Origin: UBA7236 sp035439505
GTDB taxonomy: Bacteria; Bacteroidota; Bacteroidia; Chitinophagales; BACL12
Length of the DNA stretch: 64,000 nucleotides
Direction of reading: 5' to 3'
Assembly: GCA_035439505.1 (NCBI GenBank)
Contig: DAORKJ010000002.1
Span: 1 to 64,000 of the forward strand
Positions 63,789 to 64,000 of the stretch are shown piece by piece. The position numbers and the translations under genes were made by a program. The notes under the pieces are model-generated. The model searched no databases and was not told where the DNA came from. It worked only from the letters and a program-made list of their open reading frames with translations. Every line of letters begins with the position of its first letter. Position 1 is the stretch's first letter.

Positions 63789-64000
63789 ATGATGATGGAT
63801 TATGTGCAGCTTGAACAATTGTGTTCGTCAGTAAGGGATGTTGTAAAACAGGTTGGGCTTGACATCGCCATATCCAGAAAACGAATTGATGAAATTGTAA
63901 TTGAAAAAAAAGGGGTACGCGATTTTGTAACTGAAGTGGACAGACAGGCAGAACAAACTTTAGTAAAACACTTACAAAATTTATTACCTGAGGCAGGATT
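63789..64000 (+). CDS. Inositol-monophosphatase-like protein (partial)
   Basis: The gene starts at 63789 (three ATG codons in a row) and runs off the window end. The first 70 residues contain KGVRDFVTEVDRQAEQTLVKHL and end LLPEAG, which match the start of inositol-monophosphatase/SuhB-type enzymes, including the metal-site TEVDR segment. It follows lnt by 8 bases. The exact substrate cannot be known from this fragment. Confidence 0.8.
   Translation, partial: MMMDYVQLEQLCSSVRDVVKQVGLDIAISRKRIDEIVIEKKGVRDFVTEVDRQAEQTLVKHLQNLLPEAG

Overview
The window is a gene-dense, AT-rich stretch of a chromosome from the phylum Bacteroidota. It was read entirely by eye, without database searches. The assignment rests on promoters of the TTTG / TAnnTTTG type, several secreted proteins with type IX secretion (T9SS) C-terminal sorting tails, a TonB-dependent receptor with a DUF4249 partner lipoprotein, an alternative complex III / cytochrome oxidase locus, and an F1 beta-epsilon gene pair standing apart from the other ATP synthase genes. 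The organism is an aerobic respirer. No rRNA, tRNA, CRISPR array, prophage or insertion sequence was found.

Layout. 1-300: a degenerate short-repeat array. 310-7109: housekeeping genes (carA, eno, an FtsB/DivIC-like division protein, a VWA membrane protein, fabG, sucD). 7168-12471, minus strand: a T9SS protein, an MlaE/MlaF-type lipid ABC transporter, a BamA-like barrel and a GNAT-like protein. 12767-14666: atpD-atpC with a near-ideal promoter and a perfect terminator. 14695-19276: three secreted T9SS proteins. 19315-25459, minus strand: a SIMPL protein, a 7-TM protein, DUF4249, a TonB receptor and a lipoprotein. 25687-42269: one long respiratory locus, actABCDEF, then coxB, coxA, cyoE, two subunit III genes, a subunit IV gene, two SCO-like proteins, a DUF420 protein and a small CxxC membrane protein. 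Quinol oxidation, electron transfer to the terminal oxidase, heme modification and copper insertion are encoded together. 42273-45475: a short-chain dehydrogenase and priA. 45496-56051: an Rrf2-family regulator followed by an anion-uptake cluster. 56081-64000: a P-type ATPase, a polyprenyl-phosphate sugar transferase, a lipoprotein, a Gfo/Idh/MocA oxidoreductase, lnt and the start of an inositol-monophosphatase-like gene.

The most interesting part is 45496-56051. Five non-overlapping copies (and a sixth, overlapping one) of a 29-bp element, two 10-bp arms around a 9-bp spacer with a conserved core, lie just upstream of an OprP-like porin, each of two tandem PstS-like genes, a 1-Cys peroxiredoxin operon and an SLC13-type permease. 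Most overlap or abut a -7 box, as repressor operators do. The cluster begins with a cysteine-containing Rrf2 regulator. The PstS-like proteins lack the Ser/Thr residues of the classical phosphate loop and there is no phoU. I infer an Rrf2-controlled oxyanion-uptake regulon, quite possibly for sulfate rather than phosphate; sequence comparison and experiment would have to confirm it.
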